A DNA stretch of 64,000 nucleotides from Dermacentor variabilis (Eukaryota; Arthropoda; Arachnida; Ixodida; Ixodidae): positions 52,452,255 through 52,516,254 of the forward strand of contig NC_134576.1 of NCBI RefSeq assembly GCF_050947875.1, read 5' to 3'. Shown one piece after another: positions 13,243-24,532 of the stretch (position 1 is its first letter; every line of letters begins with the position of its first letter). The notes beneath the pieces are model-generated. The model was given only the letters and a program-made list of their open reading frames with translations, was not told the DNA's origin and ran no database searches. The position numbers and the translations under genes were made by a program.

Positions 13243-13447
13243 TGTATGTATGTATGTATGTATGTATGTATGTATGTATGTATGTATGTATGTATGTATG
13301 TATGTATGTATGTATGTATGTATGTATGTATGTATGTATGTATGTATGTATGTATGTATGTATGTATGTATGTATGTATGTATGTATGTATGTATGTATG
13401 TATGTATGTATGTATGTATGTATGTATGTATGTATGTATGTATGTAT
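13243..13447. repeat. (TATG)n microsatellite, about 51 repeats
   Basis: Pure tetranucleotide array. It gives artefactual open frames in several registers (MYVC and HTYI repeats), which are not genes. Confidence 0.98.
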
Positions 13448-13901
13448 TTCATTGCTTATATCCTGCATGACAAGCGGTTAGCACGCCTATTCTTCTATAC
13501 ATTTATTGTCATACTTAGGTTGAGCCAGGGGATCATGTGCATAGATTGAAAGCAAGCGCTTCCTGGTAACTGTGCATTTCACTTTTGTATGCAATAAATA
13601 ATTAAAATAAAAAAACTCAGTGTACTTCCACTCTGTGAAGAAGCATGACAAAGCGAAGCTGTGTATGTGGGCCCCTTAATGGCGAACTGCACCTCCACGG
13701 CGGGTCGGCCTGCATTGAACTATCTTCCGGATTTTGGCCTCACAAACGGACACGAACCTCACTAGCCCTTGACAACTAGCGCTTAACTAGCCTTAAGGGA
13801 ACTTGCCCTTAGCAGCTTCGCTGTAATAGAAGGATTTTTCATCACCAGGACGATGTAAAAAAAGAAACTGGTCTCCAATGCACGCTGTGTAGGCGGTTGG
13901 A

Positions 13902-14629
13902 CAGCGAAGCTGTAAACGACAACTAGAACGATTACTACCCTTGCGACGTAGGTTGAAATTATTAACGTGGTAACATTCAGATGCACTTAACCAATGCGAC
14001 GTATACGTCGAAATTATTCGCATGGCGGCAATCACGTGCAATTTACCTAATTATTACCCTAAGACGTCTCGATGGCCTGCGACTTGGCTTGCGCCGCTAG
14101 TTCGTGCACTTACAAAGAGTTGTGCAGAGAGAAGAGAAATTCGCCGCGCCTCGTATGTACGCCACTCTTCAGGAGCCCACTGGGCGTGGCCTTCCCATAG
14201 CACTGTCACCACAGAAATCAGTTGCTAGGTGGGTTTTTCTTTTACGTACGAAAGTGTAGTTACGTCACTCCCTGCTACGCATGCTGCAGTCAAGCTGCCG
14301 TCGCCGCGGCTGCTTGCGCGACAAATCTTTACGGGGAAACGTATGCGGGGAGCGCTATGGCGCTTCGCATTGCATGTGGGCGCAGGAGGCCTTATCATCA
14401 ATTATGTGGTTCGGTTCGGATGCTTGTTTCGAGCTTGTTCTTTATTGAAACGTGTGCCGTTCTGTATGTTCTATGTGTGATTCCAAGGAATGTATGCACT
14501 GTTCGCTTCCCTTGGCTGAGTGCTTGTAGCTTCCGTCTTACGCGGTTATGAGCCATAGATGATGATAGCTTCCTGTAGAGGTTACACCAGGAAGAAATCC
14601 CGGGATCTTAGCCATAGACAGCTTCGCTG
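13902..14629. mobile_element. Foldback/MITE-like repeat, copy B
   Basis: Bounded on the left by CAGCGAAGCTG (13902-13912) and on the right by its inverse CAGCTTCGCTG (14619-14629). The right half (about 14248-14645) is clearly homologous, though diverged, to 58303-58745: shared blocks include AGCTGCCGTCGCCGCGG, GGGAAACGTAT, GAGCTTGTTCTTTATTGAAA and CCATAGACAGCTTCGCTGTAAAA. The left halves differ. Non-coding. An extra CAGCTTCGCTG lies at 13813-13823 and a single CAGCGAAGCTG at 23854-23864. Confidence 0.55.
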
Positions 14630-14639
14630 TAAAAAGGCA

Positions 14640-17600
14640 ATGCAAGCTCGAACGCCTTGGCGGATCATCACGTGAATACTGCTTACCGCATCATTGATCG
14701 AGATGCTACGAGTGAAATCGCGAGAGAGAAGCGCATATACCTTCACGGCTGCTCTTAGAACATTTTCACACTCAATCGACAAAACATTCGATTAACCGGA
14801 CGCGGGGTAATCTCCCGCACTCTACGCCACCTAACGCATAAATTATCACCCCCCCCCCATCTCGTTCTTATCTTCATTGTGAACAGGGGAACCGTAGCGG
14901 TTCCGAAACGCCATTATATACTTTATTTACTTCAAAACCTCAGAGGAGTGCTTGTTTTATTTCGACAATGTATCACTCTCGCCTGATGACTCGTAAGATA
15001 AGCCGCAATGAGTGGTGTAGATGAAACAAAAAAGAAAAAAAAAAACGAAAGAAAGAATAGTGGAGTACAGTCAACCAAAAAATTTTACGGAACACCAGAT
15101 ATGAGAAAAAGCTGAATATGTGCGCAGCCTCACAACGCAGCCTAGCTAGTTTTCGCATTTACAGCATCTACCAGTATATCTGAACAGCATTGTGATGTTC
15201 GGTTTTACTGACTACGGTTACAGGCTGCTCGGAAACTGAACGTTTTCTGAGATCCTGTGGGCCGTATACTTTTGTGACTGCCTGTACGCAATGTCACACT
15301 TAGGCGACAGGCTTTATCATCGCAGACTATAATTGTCTCTCTTTTCACTAGCGAATAACGGCTAACTTCTCCCGATAGGTTTTCGGCGTAGGGCCTTGAA
15401 CTTTTCTTGCTCTGCACATTGAGGAGCTCTTTTCGACGCTCGGCTCACTCCGTCATCTCCTCCCCGCATCTGTTGTTTACTGCAAGCTACGGTGCCAAAT
15501 TCCAACGTCTAGCTCTCCAGTCTGTACGGACATGATCGCTGCGTGGACGTGTGCAGAGATAGGGCGAGAGATCGAAAAAAAAAAAGAGTCGAGGAGAGAA
15601 TAAGAGACATTGGTGACGTAGGTCGAGATAGCGAGACAGAGAGAGAGCTTCAAATGACGAGCCCTACAGAGAGAGAGAGAGAGAGGTGCCAGGCAGTGAA
15701 AGTAACAAAACGGTAGAGGAAAAAAAGAGAGCGTTCAACAGGCATGGCGGGCCGGTGATAAGAGGGCGAGCAAAAAAGCTTGCAAGCTCCGCTGTATCGG
15801 GCGATCGTATAGCTATCTTTCCGCGGGAGGCCAACACTGTCTTCTTTCACACCAAACAGTGGGCACCCGCTTGGCTCTTCATTCTCTCAGACAGCAACTC
15901 TTCTGTTGGGACGCCGCCAACGACCGAGCCGCGCCGTTCTGCGCGTCGAGTTATTTCGTTTGCATGCATCTACGCAGCGCGAGGCCTGGTTCCCGGGGAC
16001 GAGACGAGGAGGCCTTATTCCAGCAAAGCACTTCGAGACAGGTATGCATGCATGCATGCGGCCTTGCAAGGTGCCATTACCTATGTGTGGTTCTTGCACA
16101 CTAATGCAGCTATAGTGCTTTAACAATGCCGAGGGCAAGTGTTTCTTGAGTTCTCGACGCGCCGGCATCGGCGCAACGAAAAGCAAACAAAAAACCGAGA
16201 ACAAGCGTTGTTTTCCAACTACAGATAGCGCGACTCTTCAGGAGAAGTACGTGAAATGATGACCGTTGTTTCGTAGCGTATAACAAAGGACCGGTAAGCA
16301 GTGATGTGACATGTCATTGTTGTTTACGTGTTGTTTCTAACGCATGTTACGAATTAAGCTACGCGTCTAACCACTGCGTTCCACCGCAAATATAGCCGCC
16401 GTTTCACCACTGCCAGCATTGAAAAGCCGAAGCGGTCAACTAAGAGACTACGTACGTGTCATTTGCAATTGCTGGCGTGAAGCTAGTTGCATGAAGCTAA
16501 TACGCGAATCTGGCGTGCCTACATTCGCGCGTGACTGAGTCGTACTTACAGAGACAGACGTCTTGTTTCTGAAGGTGAGAGTTCAACAACAGCCTGTGTT
16601 GCCTGTGCATATTCTTGAAGTCAGCCCCTGTCTTTGCATGTATATAACGTTTTACAAAAAAAGCGGCACCAATTGGCGCAGCGTTACTATCACCCTACTC
16701 TTTCTTCCTCTCTCTCTTAATCGAGGATTGAGGCTGAGGTCAACAGACCCAATATCTTTTTCTTCAACGGCTATGCCGCTTATATGCCGAACGTACGAAT
16801 AACGATCGCATGTCTAACTCTGAAGCAAGCATTTGAGGAAATGTCAAAGAGTAAAATTTCAGTGGTTGACTTCGAAGCAAAGAAAGCGATGTTTAGTACA
16901 GCTGATTATGAGGAAACTTGTTTCTCGCTCACCTAAACACGCTGACTCTAGTTCGTTGGTTTGTCTTCTCTGTTCAATCAAACAGAGTGGATGCGTGAAA
17001 CTGCCCGGAGAATGTGCATGATAATGCGCTTAAATAAAAAAATGACCAACTTATATAAATCACTCGACACAGAGAGCGAGAGCGAGAGAGAGAGGAAGAA
17101 TAATTAGAAGAAACGCAGAGATGTCGAATCACCAAGTATAAATGCCGTTGTGAACGTATTAATGGCGTTCCTCGGTTATGTTCTGCAAGCACGGTGCAAA
17201 CAGTTCTGCTCGAGGAAGTAAGCAAAGAGCTTCGATTTCAGTTCATGGCACGAATTGATGCCGAACCGGTCGTAATTACCTGCGAGAGCGCGAACTTATA
17301 ACAATGCAAACGACGAATTTCAAATGTGATGCTTCTGAAGTGGAACAATAATTACGTCGAAACGCCGCGATGAAAAGTGAATCCGCAAGAAGATGCCAAA
17401 CATACGCACCTCAAGGCGATTAAGAGAATGTGCAAGCCGACGTCGGCTACACTGTCGGCATACAACAACCAAACAGGGCGTGGGGATCAGAGCTTGAGAG
17501 CCACGACAAAGGGTGACACACAAGGACGATATAGCGAAACTTGCTCTGTCGACTTCTTAACGGACACTAGTATGACGGCTGCCGTTGGTTAGAGACAAGC

Positions 17601-17739
17601 CCTATTGCAGCGAAATTTTTTTTCTACGCACAGACAATTGCATTTCCTCAATTAAGTGAGTAATGACGTACTGTGACGAGTGCTTTGCACATTGACAAAG
17701 ACAACAACTGTTTTGGCTGGCGGTGTGCTCACGCTGTTC
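14640..17739. other. No gene recognised; GA-rich and ATGC micro-repeats
   Basis: Contains a GA-rich tract at 15631-15684 (pure GA run 15668-15686), a short ATGC repeat near 16042-16060 and another GA tract near 17070-17095. The frame at 15686-16123 is open for 145 codons but has repetitive low-quality sequence and no family resemblance. Nothing else is supported. Confidence 0.5.
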
Positions 17740-17985
17740 CTGTCTGTTCTGCTCTATCAGTGCGAAGTTCATCTACCATTCTCCGAGAACCTTATTCATC
17801 TATCCTTACGCCTCATCCGTTTGGTATGGGTATCAGGGCACATGGGGCTCACATTGAGCGAGTCAGCAGACGCACCAGCGGCGGTACCTCTTAAAGGCCC
17901 GGTGCCGAGGATCCTAAAACCTTCGACATACACCACGGCTGCAAGACTTAAAAATTTGTGTTCAAGAAGAACATGCCAAATCATG
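17740..17985 (+). mobile_element. LINE RNase H fragment, plus strand
   Basis: A + frame contains IRLVWVSGHMGLTLSESADA, a degraded copy of the PGH.GL..NE.AD block that ends the RNase H domain of I-like LINEs (the Asn of NE is replaced by Ser). About 80 codons remain. It abuts the minus-strand LINE piece that ends at 17990. Confidence 0.6.
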
Positions 17986-17989
17986 TGTA

Positions 17990-20060
17990 TTATGTAACAC
18001 TGATTTTCAGCACCCTAGATGTGGCATAATCAGCAATCGACCAGGCAGACAGGATGATGCTTGAGCTTGCACAAGTTAAGTATAGGGCAGAAGCAGGCCG
18101 ACCTCTGAGAAAAGTAGCTCGTCCTGAATATGCATATGTAATATTGTTGTCCTGGGACAGCTCCCACAAGCGAATGCCACTTTGGTCTGTATTTAAACCC
18201 AATGTAATATTATGGGAGTTAATGTCCCCCGCTAGAAAATATCCTTTCCGCAAGTAGTAATTATGGTATCCAAAGGGCTAGAGTCAGGAACACCTGAAAG
18301 AGAATATGCATTGGCCATGAGAAGTATCCGACAGGCTGAAAGAGTAGTATTTCAAATTCGGGGGACAGGAGCTTCAGAACGATCTTTGGCCTATGGCAAA
18401 TTCTGCATGACATCAGTGTGAATAAACCACCTCCTCTCGATGATCGACCTAATCAGAATGAATGATAATTTTTGAAATAAAAATTCGTATCTGGGGTAAG
18501 CCAAGTTTCTTGTAATAGATTATATCAGGAATTAATTGAACTGTAAGGCAATGTGAATCCGTATAAGCAGCAAATATCGAACGACAGTTCCACTGCAATA
18601 CTCTCAACTATACTATCTTGAGGATAGTATAGTAGTAGAAACAAACTTCTCAAAAATGTTCTCCTGGAGACCTTTGCTGGGCGGATACTTGTTGGACTTA
18701 TTCCGAAGGGACGTAGAAAAACCTCGGTTCAATGGGGAACGGCTGCGTTTCTGTGCTCTTGCATCGAGCTCAACGTCTGTGGAAAATGTGCAACTGTAGC
18801 ATATGCTGTTGTCAGGGTTCGAAGAAGGCACAGAAGCCTCGTGGCTGTTTTAAGAGGAAAACACGTTATTTCGTTATTTATATATTTAACTTCTGTATTA
18901 GGCGGCAGTGTAGAGTTGTCAGGAGCCAGTACTGGTATTACTGCAGAAGATTAGCTATATGGATTCTGACCACTTGAGGTATGCAATCAGATATGGTGAC
19001 TACTAATCGCTCCATTGCGTCTGCCATTGCTTTTTCAACTGCAGCGTCCATTGCCTGCGAAATAGTTGCGTCGGTGAAAGAAGGTTGAGTGAAAATGAAA
19101 GAATGTGCTGTAACGTCAGCTTACCCGCGAGCTTTCTCCTTAACAGTGGCAACCTAGCTCTTTTTGTTAATTATTTCTAACATCTGCGTTTCGAGCACTC
19201 GAGCTGGGAACTTTGAATAGTCAACGGAATGTGATCCACCATTACAGCAATACTTTTTAACGTGGGCGATACAATCACCGTTAGAGGGACCCTGCACCAT
19301 CGTAAACCAATGTACTACCGCAAGCCCTATAGCCATATTGCCAGCATTGCATAGGACGTGAGGCCAGCGGATCGACTCAGAAAACTAAAAGCCACAATTT
19401 AATTTACGATTGCCAATAAGAACCTGCAAAAGTCGCAATCGCTGACTCAGTGCGGGCTCTCTTAGTGTCCACAACGCAACTGCAGCGGTAAACAGCTACC
19501 ACACCTGCCTTAGAGAGCTTCTGTAAGGTGTCAGACGGATTTAGTCGCAAGTCGACGCCACGCACGATGGCCTTTGTGCATGTGAGGTGTAGTGGAATAT
19601 ACTCACTGGGAGGTCCGCTACACAAGCCTGGTCTAGCGACCTGCACACTATGCCACCTCGACCAAACAGCCGATCAGTGATACTCTGGTAGCTGGGAGTC
19701 GCCGCATGTAGTTTTTCTCGGACAGCTTTAGGGTTGTTCAACCTGGTAGAGCTCAACCCAAGGGCACCAGCGCGACGGGAATACTGCTCACACCACTGCG
19801 GAGAAAGAGGTCAAGCGGTAGTTCTTCTTGAAAAGAAGCTGACCAAGGGGAGCTCCCCTGTCCAGGAGCATCTCTAGACATCGGTCCCTGGACACCTGGA
19901 TATCGGAGCGTCGTTTCATCCAAAAAACATCGCAGCAAGGCGCTCTGGTGCGCACCGTTTCGATTTGTCGAATTCTCCGTAACATATGATACCAATCCCG
20001 CTGTTAGCATTCTCCATCCGCAGTCGTATAGACCGTTTCATTGGGCTAAGGGGAAAGGGC
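17990..20060 (-). mobile_element. I-like LINE, ORF1 and endonuclease part, minus strand
   Basis: Read from 20060 downward. First come ORF1 pieces (RGVDLRLNPSDTLQKLSKAG, VVAVYRCSCVV, ESAIATFAG), then CCHC zinc-knuckle remnants (CCNGGSHSVDYSKFPARV) near 19154-19270. The ORF2 endonuclease start (LQWNCRSI) lies near 18600, and AGDINSHNITLG plus ATFLRGRPASALYLT lie at 18253-17990. Numerous frameshifts and stops are present. The gag-like ORF1 with zinc knuckles followed by an apurinic-type endonuclease fits the I/Jockey group. The rest of ORF2 is absent; an RNase H piece follows in opposite orientation. Confidence 0.72.
18607..18633. repeat. Perfect 11-base inverted repeat, 5-base loop
   Basis: ACTATACTATC (18607-18617) and its reverse complement GATAGTATAGT (18623-18633) can form a hairpin inside the decayed LINE endonuclease region. 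No function is implied. Confidence 0.55.
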
Positions 20061-20385
20061 ACACGGCCAGCCTTTCCTCCTGAATACAGAGGGGTCTCAA
20101 CTAAGAGCAGCCCACAACGTCACCTTACGACGTATTTGAGACATGCAGCCAGATTACGGTGCCGGTCGAGCCGGAGCCGGCTCGAACGAAGCCCGCCAAC
20201 TATATTGAAAACTTCAGCACAGAAAAAGGCAGCTCAAACAAGTGACAAAATTACGTGGATACAAGGTACACATTGGAATCTACGTGATGCGAAGCGGTTA
20301 ACTATATGCTATGCGCCTGTTTTGATTCGGCACACCATTTTGCAGCATATAGCTATTACGTGCCTCACAGGCCAATCAGAAAAGT
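20061..20385. other. LINE ORF1 upstream region or spacer, not assigned
   Basis: Lies between the I-like LINE ORF1 and the RTE copy. It may be the I-like element's 5' region; no motif is clear enough to call. Confidence 0.4.
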
Positions 20386-22608
20386 CATCATCATCAGCCT
20401 GGTTATACCCACTGCAGGGCAAAGGCCTCTCCCATACTTCTCCAACTACCCCGATCATGTACTAATTGTGGCCATGTTGTCCCTGCAAACTTCTTAATCT
20501 CATCCGCCCACCTAACTTTCTGCCGCCCTCTGCTACGCTTCCCTTCCCTTTGAATCCATTCCGTAACTCTTAATGACCATCGGTTATTTTCCCTCCTCAT
20601 TACGTGTCCTGCCCATGGCCATTTCTTTTCTTGATTTCAACTAAGATATCATTAACTCGCGTTTGTTCCCTCAGCCAATATGCTCTTTTCTTATCCCTTA
20701 ACGTTACACCTATCATTCTTCATTCCATAGCTCGTTGCGTCGTCCTCAATTTAAGTAGAACCCTTTTCGTAAGCCTCCAGGTTTCTGCCCCGTACGTGAG
20801 TACTGGTAAGACACAGCTGTTATAAACTTTTCTCTTGAGGGATAATGGCAACCTGCTGTTCATGATCTGAGAATGCCTGCCCTACGCACCCCAGCCCATT
20901 CTTGTTCTTCTGATTACTTCAGTCTCATGATCCGGATCCGCAGTCACTACCTGTCCTAAGTAGATGTATTCCCTTACCACTTCCAGTTCCTCACTACCTA
21001 TCGTAAACTGCTGTTTTCTTCCGAGACTGTTAAACAACATTACTTTAGTTTTCTGCGGATTAATTTTTAGACCCACCCTTCGGCTTTGCCTCGCCAGGTC
21101 AGTGAGCATCCATTGCAGTTGGTCCCCTGAGTTACTAAGCAAGGCAATATCATCAGCGAATCGCAAGTTACTAAGCAAGGCAATATCATCAGCGAATCGC
21201 AAGTTACTAAGGTATTCTCCCTCAACTTTTATCCCCAATTCTTCCCAATCCAGGTCTCTGAATACCTCCTGTAAACATGCTGTGAATAGCATTGGAGAGA
21301 TCCTATCTCCCTGCCTGACGCTTTTCTTTATTGGGATTTTGTTGCTTTCTTTATGGAGGGCTACAGCGGCTGTGGAGCCGCTATATATATTTTTCAGTAT
21401 TTTTACATACGGCTCGTCTACACCCTGATTCCGCAATGCCTCCATGACTGCCGAGGTTTCGACTGAATCAAACGCTTTCTCGTAACCAATGAAAGCTATA
21501 TATAAAGGTTGGTTATATTCCGCACATTTTTCTATCACCTGATTGATAGTGTGAATATGGTCTATTGTTGAGTAGCCTTTACGGAATCCTGCCTGGTCCT
21601 TCAGTTGACGGAAGTCTAAGGTGTTCCTGATTCTATTTGCAATTACCTTAGTAAATACTTTGTAGGCAACGGACAATAAGCTGATCGGTCTATAATTTTT
21701 CAAGTCTTTGGTGTCCCTTTTCTTATGAATTAGGATTATGTTAGCGTTTTTCCAAGATTCTAGTACGCTTGAAGTCATGAGGCATTGCGTATACAGGGTT
21801 GCCAGTTTCTCTAGAACAATCTGCCCACCATCCTTCAACAAATCTGCTGTTACCTGATCCTCCCCAGCTGCCTTCCCCCTTTGCATAGCTCCCAAGGCTT
21901 TCTTTACTTCTTCCGGCGTTACCTGTGGGATTTCGAATTCCTCTAGACTATTCTCTCTTCCATTATCTTCGTGGGTGCCACTGGTACTCTATAAATCTCT
22001 ATAGAAATCCTCAGCCACCTGAACTATCTCATCCATATTCGTAATGATATTGCCGGCTTTGTCTCTTAACGCATACATCTGATTCTTGCCAATTCCTAGT
22101 TTCTTCTTCACTGTTTTTAGGCTTCCTCCTTTCCTGAGAGCATGTTCAATTCTATCCATATTATACTTCCTTATGTGAGCTGTCTTACGCTTGTTGATTA
22201 ACTTCGAAAGTTCTGCCAGTTCTATTCTAGCTGTAGGGTTAGAGGCTTTCATACATTGGCGTTTCTTGATCAGATCTTTCGTCTCCTGCGATAGCTTACT
22301 GGTATCCTGTCTAACGGAGTTACCACCGACTTCTATTGCACACTCCTTAATGATGCCCACAAGATTGTCATTCATTGCTTCAACATTACGGTCTTCTTCC
22401 CGAGTTAAAGCCGAATACCTGTTCTGTAGCTTGATCTGGAATTCCTCTATTTACCTTCTTACCGCTAACTCATTGATCGGCTTCTTGTGTACCAGTTTCT
22501 TCCGTTCCCTCCTCCGGTCTAGGCTAATTCGAGTTCTTACCATCCTGTGGTCACTGCAGCGCACCTTGCTGAGCACGTCCACATCTTGTTTGATGCCAGG
22601 GTTAGCGC
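20386..22608 (-). mobile_element. RTE-like LINE, ORF2 largely intact, minus strand
   Basis: Read downward: endonuclease C-terminus (KVRCSDHRMVRTRISL) near 22560, a linker frame 22375-21989, the RT domain 21895-20882, then the C-terminal tail 20600-20403 ([28 protein letters not shown]), ending in CATCATCAT at 20388-20397. RT blocks seen: [48 protein letters not shown] and FADDIALL. The linker and RT frames are separated only by one in-frame TAG at 21989-21991. A 36-base in-frame duplication lies across the catalytic block, and a stop after MGWGA truncates the end. This is the best-preserved LINE RT here; the 5' end is missing. Confidence 0.9.
21131..21202 (-). repeat. 36-base tandem duplication in the RT catalytic block
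   Basis: GTTACTAAGCAAGG... occurs twice, identically, at 21131-21166 and 21167-21202. On the coding (minus) strand it repeats [12 protein letters not shown], so the FADD motif appears twice in one open frame. The duplication is exact, hence recent relative to other decay. Confidence 0.95.
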
Positions 22609-22860
22609 AGAGTATGAAGAAGGATCGACATTTGGGCGAGTTGGTACTGGTTGAACATCTTGAAGGGGCAGCGCGAAAAGACGATGACAGAAGGCAGGAA
22701 CACACAGGACAGCGCTGAACTCACAACTAACTTTATTCGAAGGCATACACACACTTATGTACTCAACCCATAGCCACGTGCGCCATGGATGGTAGAGGGC
22801 TTTTATGCTTATATCTACTATTGCGATAGCAATTATATGGACACTCATAGCAGACTTCCG
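22609..22860. other. Unclassified dispersed-repeat sequence
   Basis: Blocks such as AAAGACGATGACAGAAGG, GGACAGCGCTGAACTCACAA and ATTGCGATAGCAATTATATGG have the look of common tick repeats. They fuse directly to the LINE endonuclease end near 22608. I cannot assign a family. Confidence 0.35.
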
Positions 22861-23160
22861 CCATCGCCGTCGCCGTGATGTTTCGTGACCTGCAGTCCAA
22901 ACACGATAACATCGTGGCCGTGCGCGGTACGTAGCAGGTGCGAGTGGAAGCGTGCGAGGGTGAGCCGAGAATGGTGACTAGGTCTCGTGCGCGCTAGGGA
23001 GGCAGGCGGGGAGGAAGCGCACCGTCTTCCATCGCGCGCAAGGCACCGAGGGCTGGAGGGTGATTCGCTCGCGGCGGCTGCGTATGACGCGGCTGAGGCC
23101 GACCATGCGGGCCCTATCTTGAAAGCGATCTGCGATGGGTGCATAGTCTAAGCGACTAGG
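22861..23160. other. GC-rich stretch, no gene recognised
   Basis: CpG-rich sequence (CGCCGTCGCCGTG, GCGCGCTAGGG) between the dispersed repeat and the LINE tail. No supported feature. Confidence 0.45.
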
Positions 23161-23510
23161 GGCGGTGGTGGTGGTGATAACTTTATTGCACACAGGGGAG
23201 TTGCGGACACGCAGGTCCTTGGGCCCCCGCACGGCCCCACTGCACTCAAACGTTCATGTCCCGGAGGCTCATGACGCTGGCAGCCCGGCCTGTGGCGATG
23301 GCTTGCTTGGCCGGGTCCTCGGAGCGCAGTAGGGTCTCCCAAGCCTCCCAAGTAGTAAGGTGCTCCAGGCCCCGCGGGGGAGGATCCGCTGGGCAGAGGA
23401 AAAGGATGTGATCGAGAGTGGCTTTGCGGCAAGCTTCGTGTGCGCTGTGTTTTCGCTGCTTAGTTGGCATTAAAGAGATAGGCAGCGCGAAGGTCAATTC
23501 GGTCACTGCT
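23160..23510 (-). mobile_element. I-like LINE, 3'-terminal fragment, minus strand
   Basis: The minus frame 23506-23246 reads ATLDHILFLCPADPPP, then TTWEAWETLLRSEDPAKQAI and ends near RAASVMSLRDMNV. This is the cysteine-containing C-terminal end typical of I-clade ORF2. It is followed by AATAAAG and a (CCA)n tail (23162-23177 on +). A 5'-truncated insertion about 460 bases upstream of the oxidase start codon; it may sit in or next to that promoter. Confidence 0.65.
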
Positions 23511-23966
23511 GCTCCCGCTCTTCCTTACGTCAACGCTTTGACAGCGAGTGTCCGCGTTCAGAATGAGATGTGTTCATGTTTGCCTGTGTGCACGTGACAC
23601 CATCCCTGTTAATTCAGTTAGTGAACGTTTTCAAGTTTATATGATCGTTAAACCTACTGTTCTTCTTTCCTATAGCTGCCTAATAATTTGCTATGGTAAT
23701 CGATGCTTTGCCTGTCGGGTGAATCTGTGATTTTCATTTCTATGGATTGTGCCCTGTGGCCCGCCAACACAGGCAAATAAAAAAGATTTCAAGGGGCCTC
23801 GGACCAGCGTGGCACTTTTTCCTCATGCCGGCACTGATAAAACTAATGTTTTGCAGCGAAGCTGTTAAGGGAACTCTCACGACCTTTTATGCTTAACTTA
23901 CTTGCAAATTGTGAATCGACGCAGGTATAGAACGCGTCAGCGGGTGGTTTCATCCAGGCGAGCAGC
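23511..23966 (+). promoter_or_regulatory. Upstream region of the oxidase gene
   Basis: Should hold the promoter or 5' UTR. No TATA box is evident close to the start. The motif CAGCGAAGCTG of the foldback family lies at 23854-23864, and a possible acceptor (GACGCAG) near 23924 leaves open an upstream non-coding exon. The transcription start cannot be placed. Confidence 0.35.
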
Positions 23967-24169
23967 ATGACGTCACCTTGGCGAGTGGCCGTGGTTGGTG
24001 GCGGCATCGTGGGCCTCAGCGCTGCCGTGCGGATAGCCGAGGAAGTGGCACCCGGAAATGTCCACGTGACCGTGCTCGCCGAGCACTTCAGCCCGCACAC
24101 TACGGGTGACGTGGCGGCGGGATTCTTCAACCCATACATCGTTCACGGGGTCTCCGAGGAGAAGCTCAG
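23967..24169 (+). CDS. DDO: Oxidase exon 1 (start codon, FAD-binding motif)
   Basis: Codes residues 1-67 plus two bases of codon 68. Starts at the ATG in gagcagcATGACG; there is no nearer in-frame ATG before the Rossmann strand. Contains [11 protein letters not shown] for ADP binding of FAD, then [14 protein letters not shown], the second conserved flavin contact region. Donor is AG|GTACGG, phase 2. Confidence 0.95.
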
Positions 24170-24447
24170 GTACGGGAAATGCCATTGGATCATCATCATC
24201 CTTATCATAGTCACGGCCTGATTGAGTCCAATCAATGTCAGAGGTTTGTCCCAGTGTTCGCGAACACGTGTGGTGGTATGGAGCACAGGCCGAACATTAA
24301 TTTTGTACACTGAATGTTATTTCAAATTGAAATCATCGTCAGAACTGTTGTAACGGACGGTGAGGCATTCTACCAGAGCGGCTTTATTTACCGAGCTGCT
24401 CATCGACAGCAGCAAAGCAACACTACACACTTGACAACATATTGTGG

Positions 24448-24532
<85 letters not shown>

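Noticed and set aside
13118..13549. Repetitive MYVC / HTYI open frames of up to 143 codons
   Set aside because: They come from the (TATG)n array, whose 12-base period lacks stops in several registers.
15686..16123. 145-codon plus-strand frame with a possible donor GACAG|GTATGC
   Set aside because: Starts in a GA-rich repeat and has no family resemblance. A donor-like site alone is too weak to call an exon.
17740..20060. Twin-primed LINE inversion
   Set aside because: The pieces meet by their 3' sides, whereas twin priming joins them by their 5' sides.
20964..22718. Plus-strand open frames of 154 and 175 codons
   Set aside because: They are antisense shadows of the minus-strand RTE LINE RT and linker.
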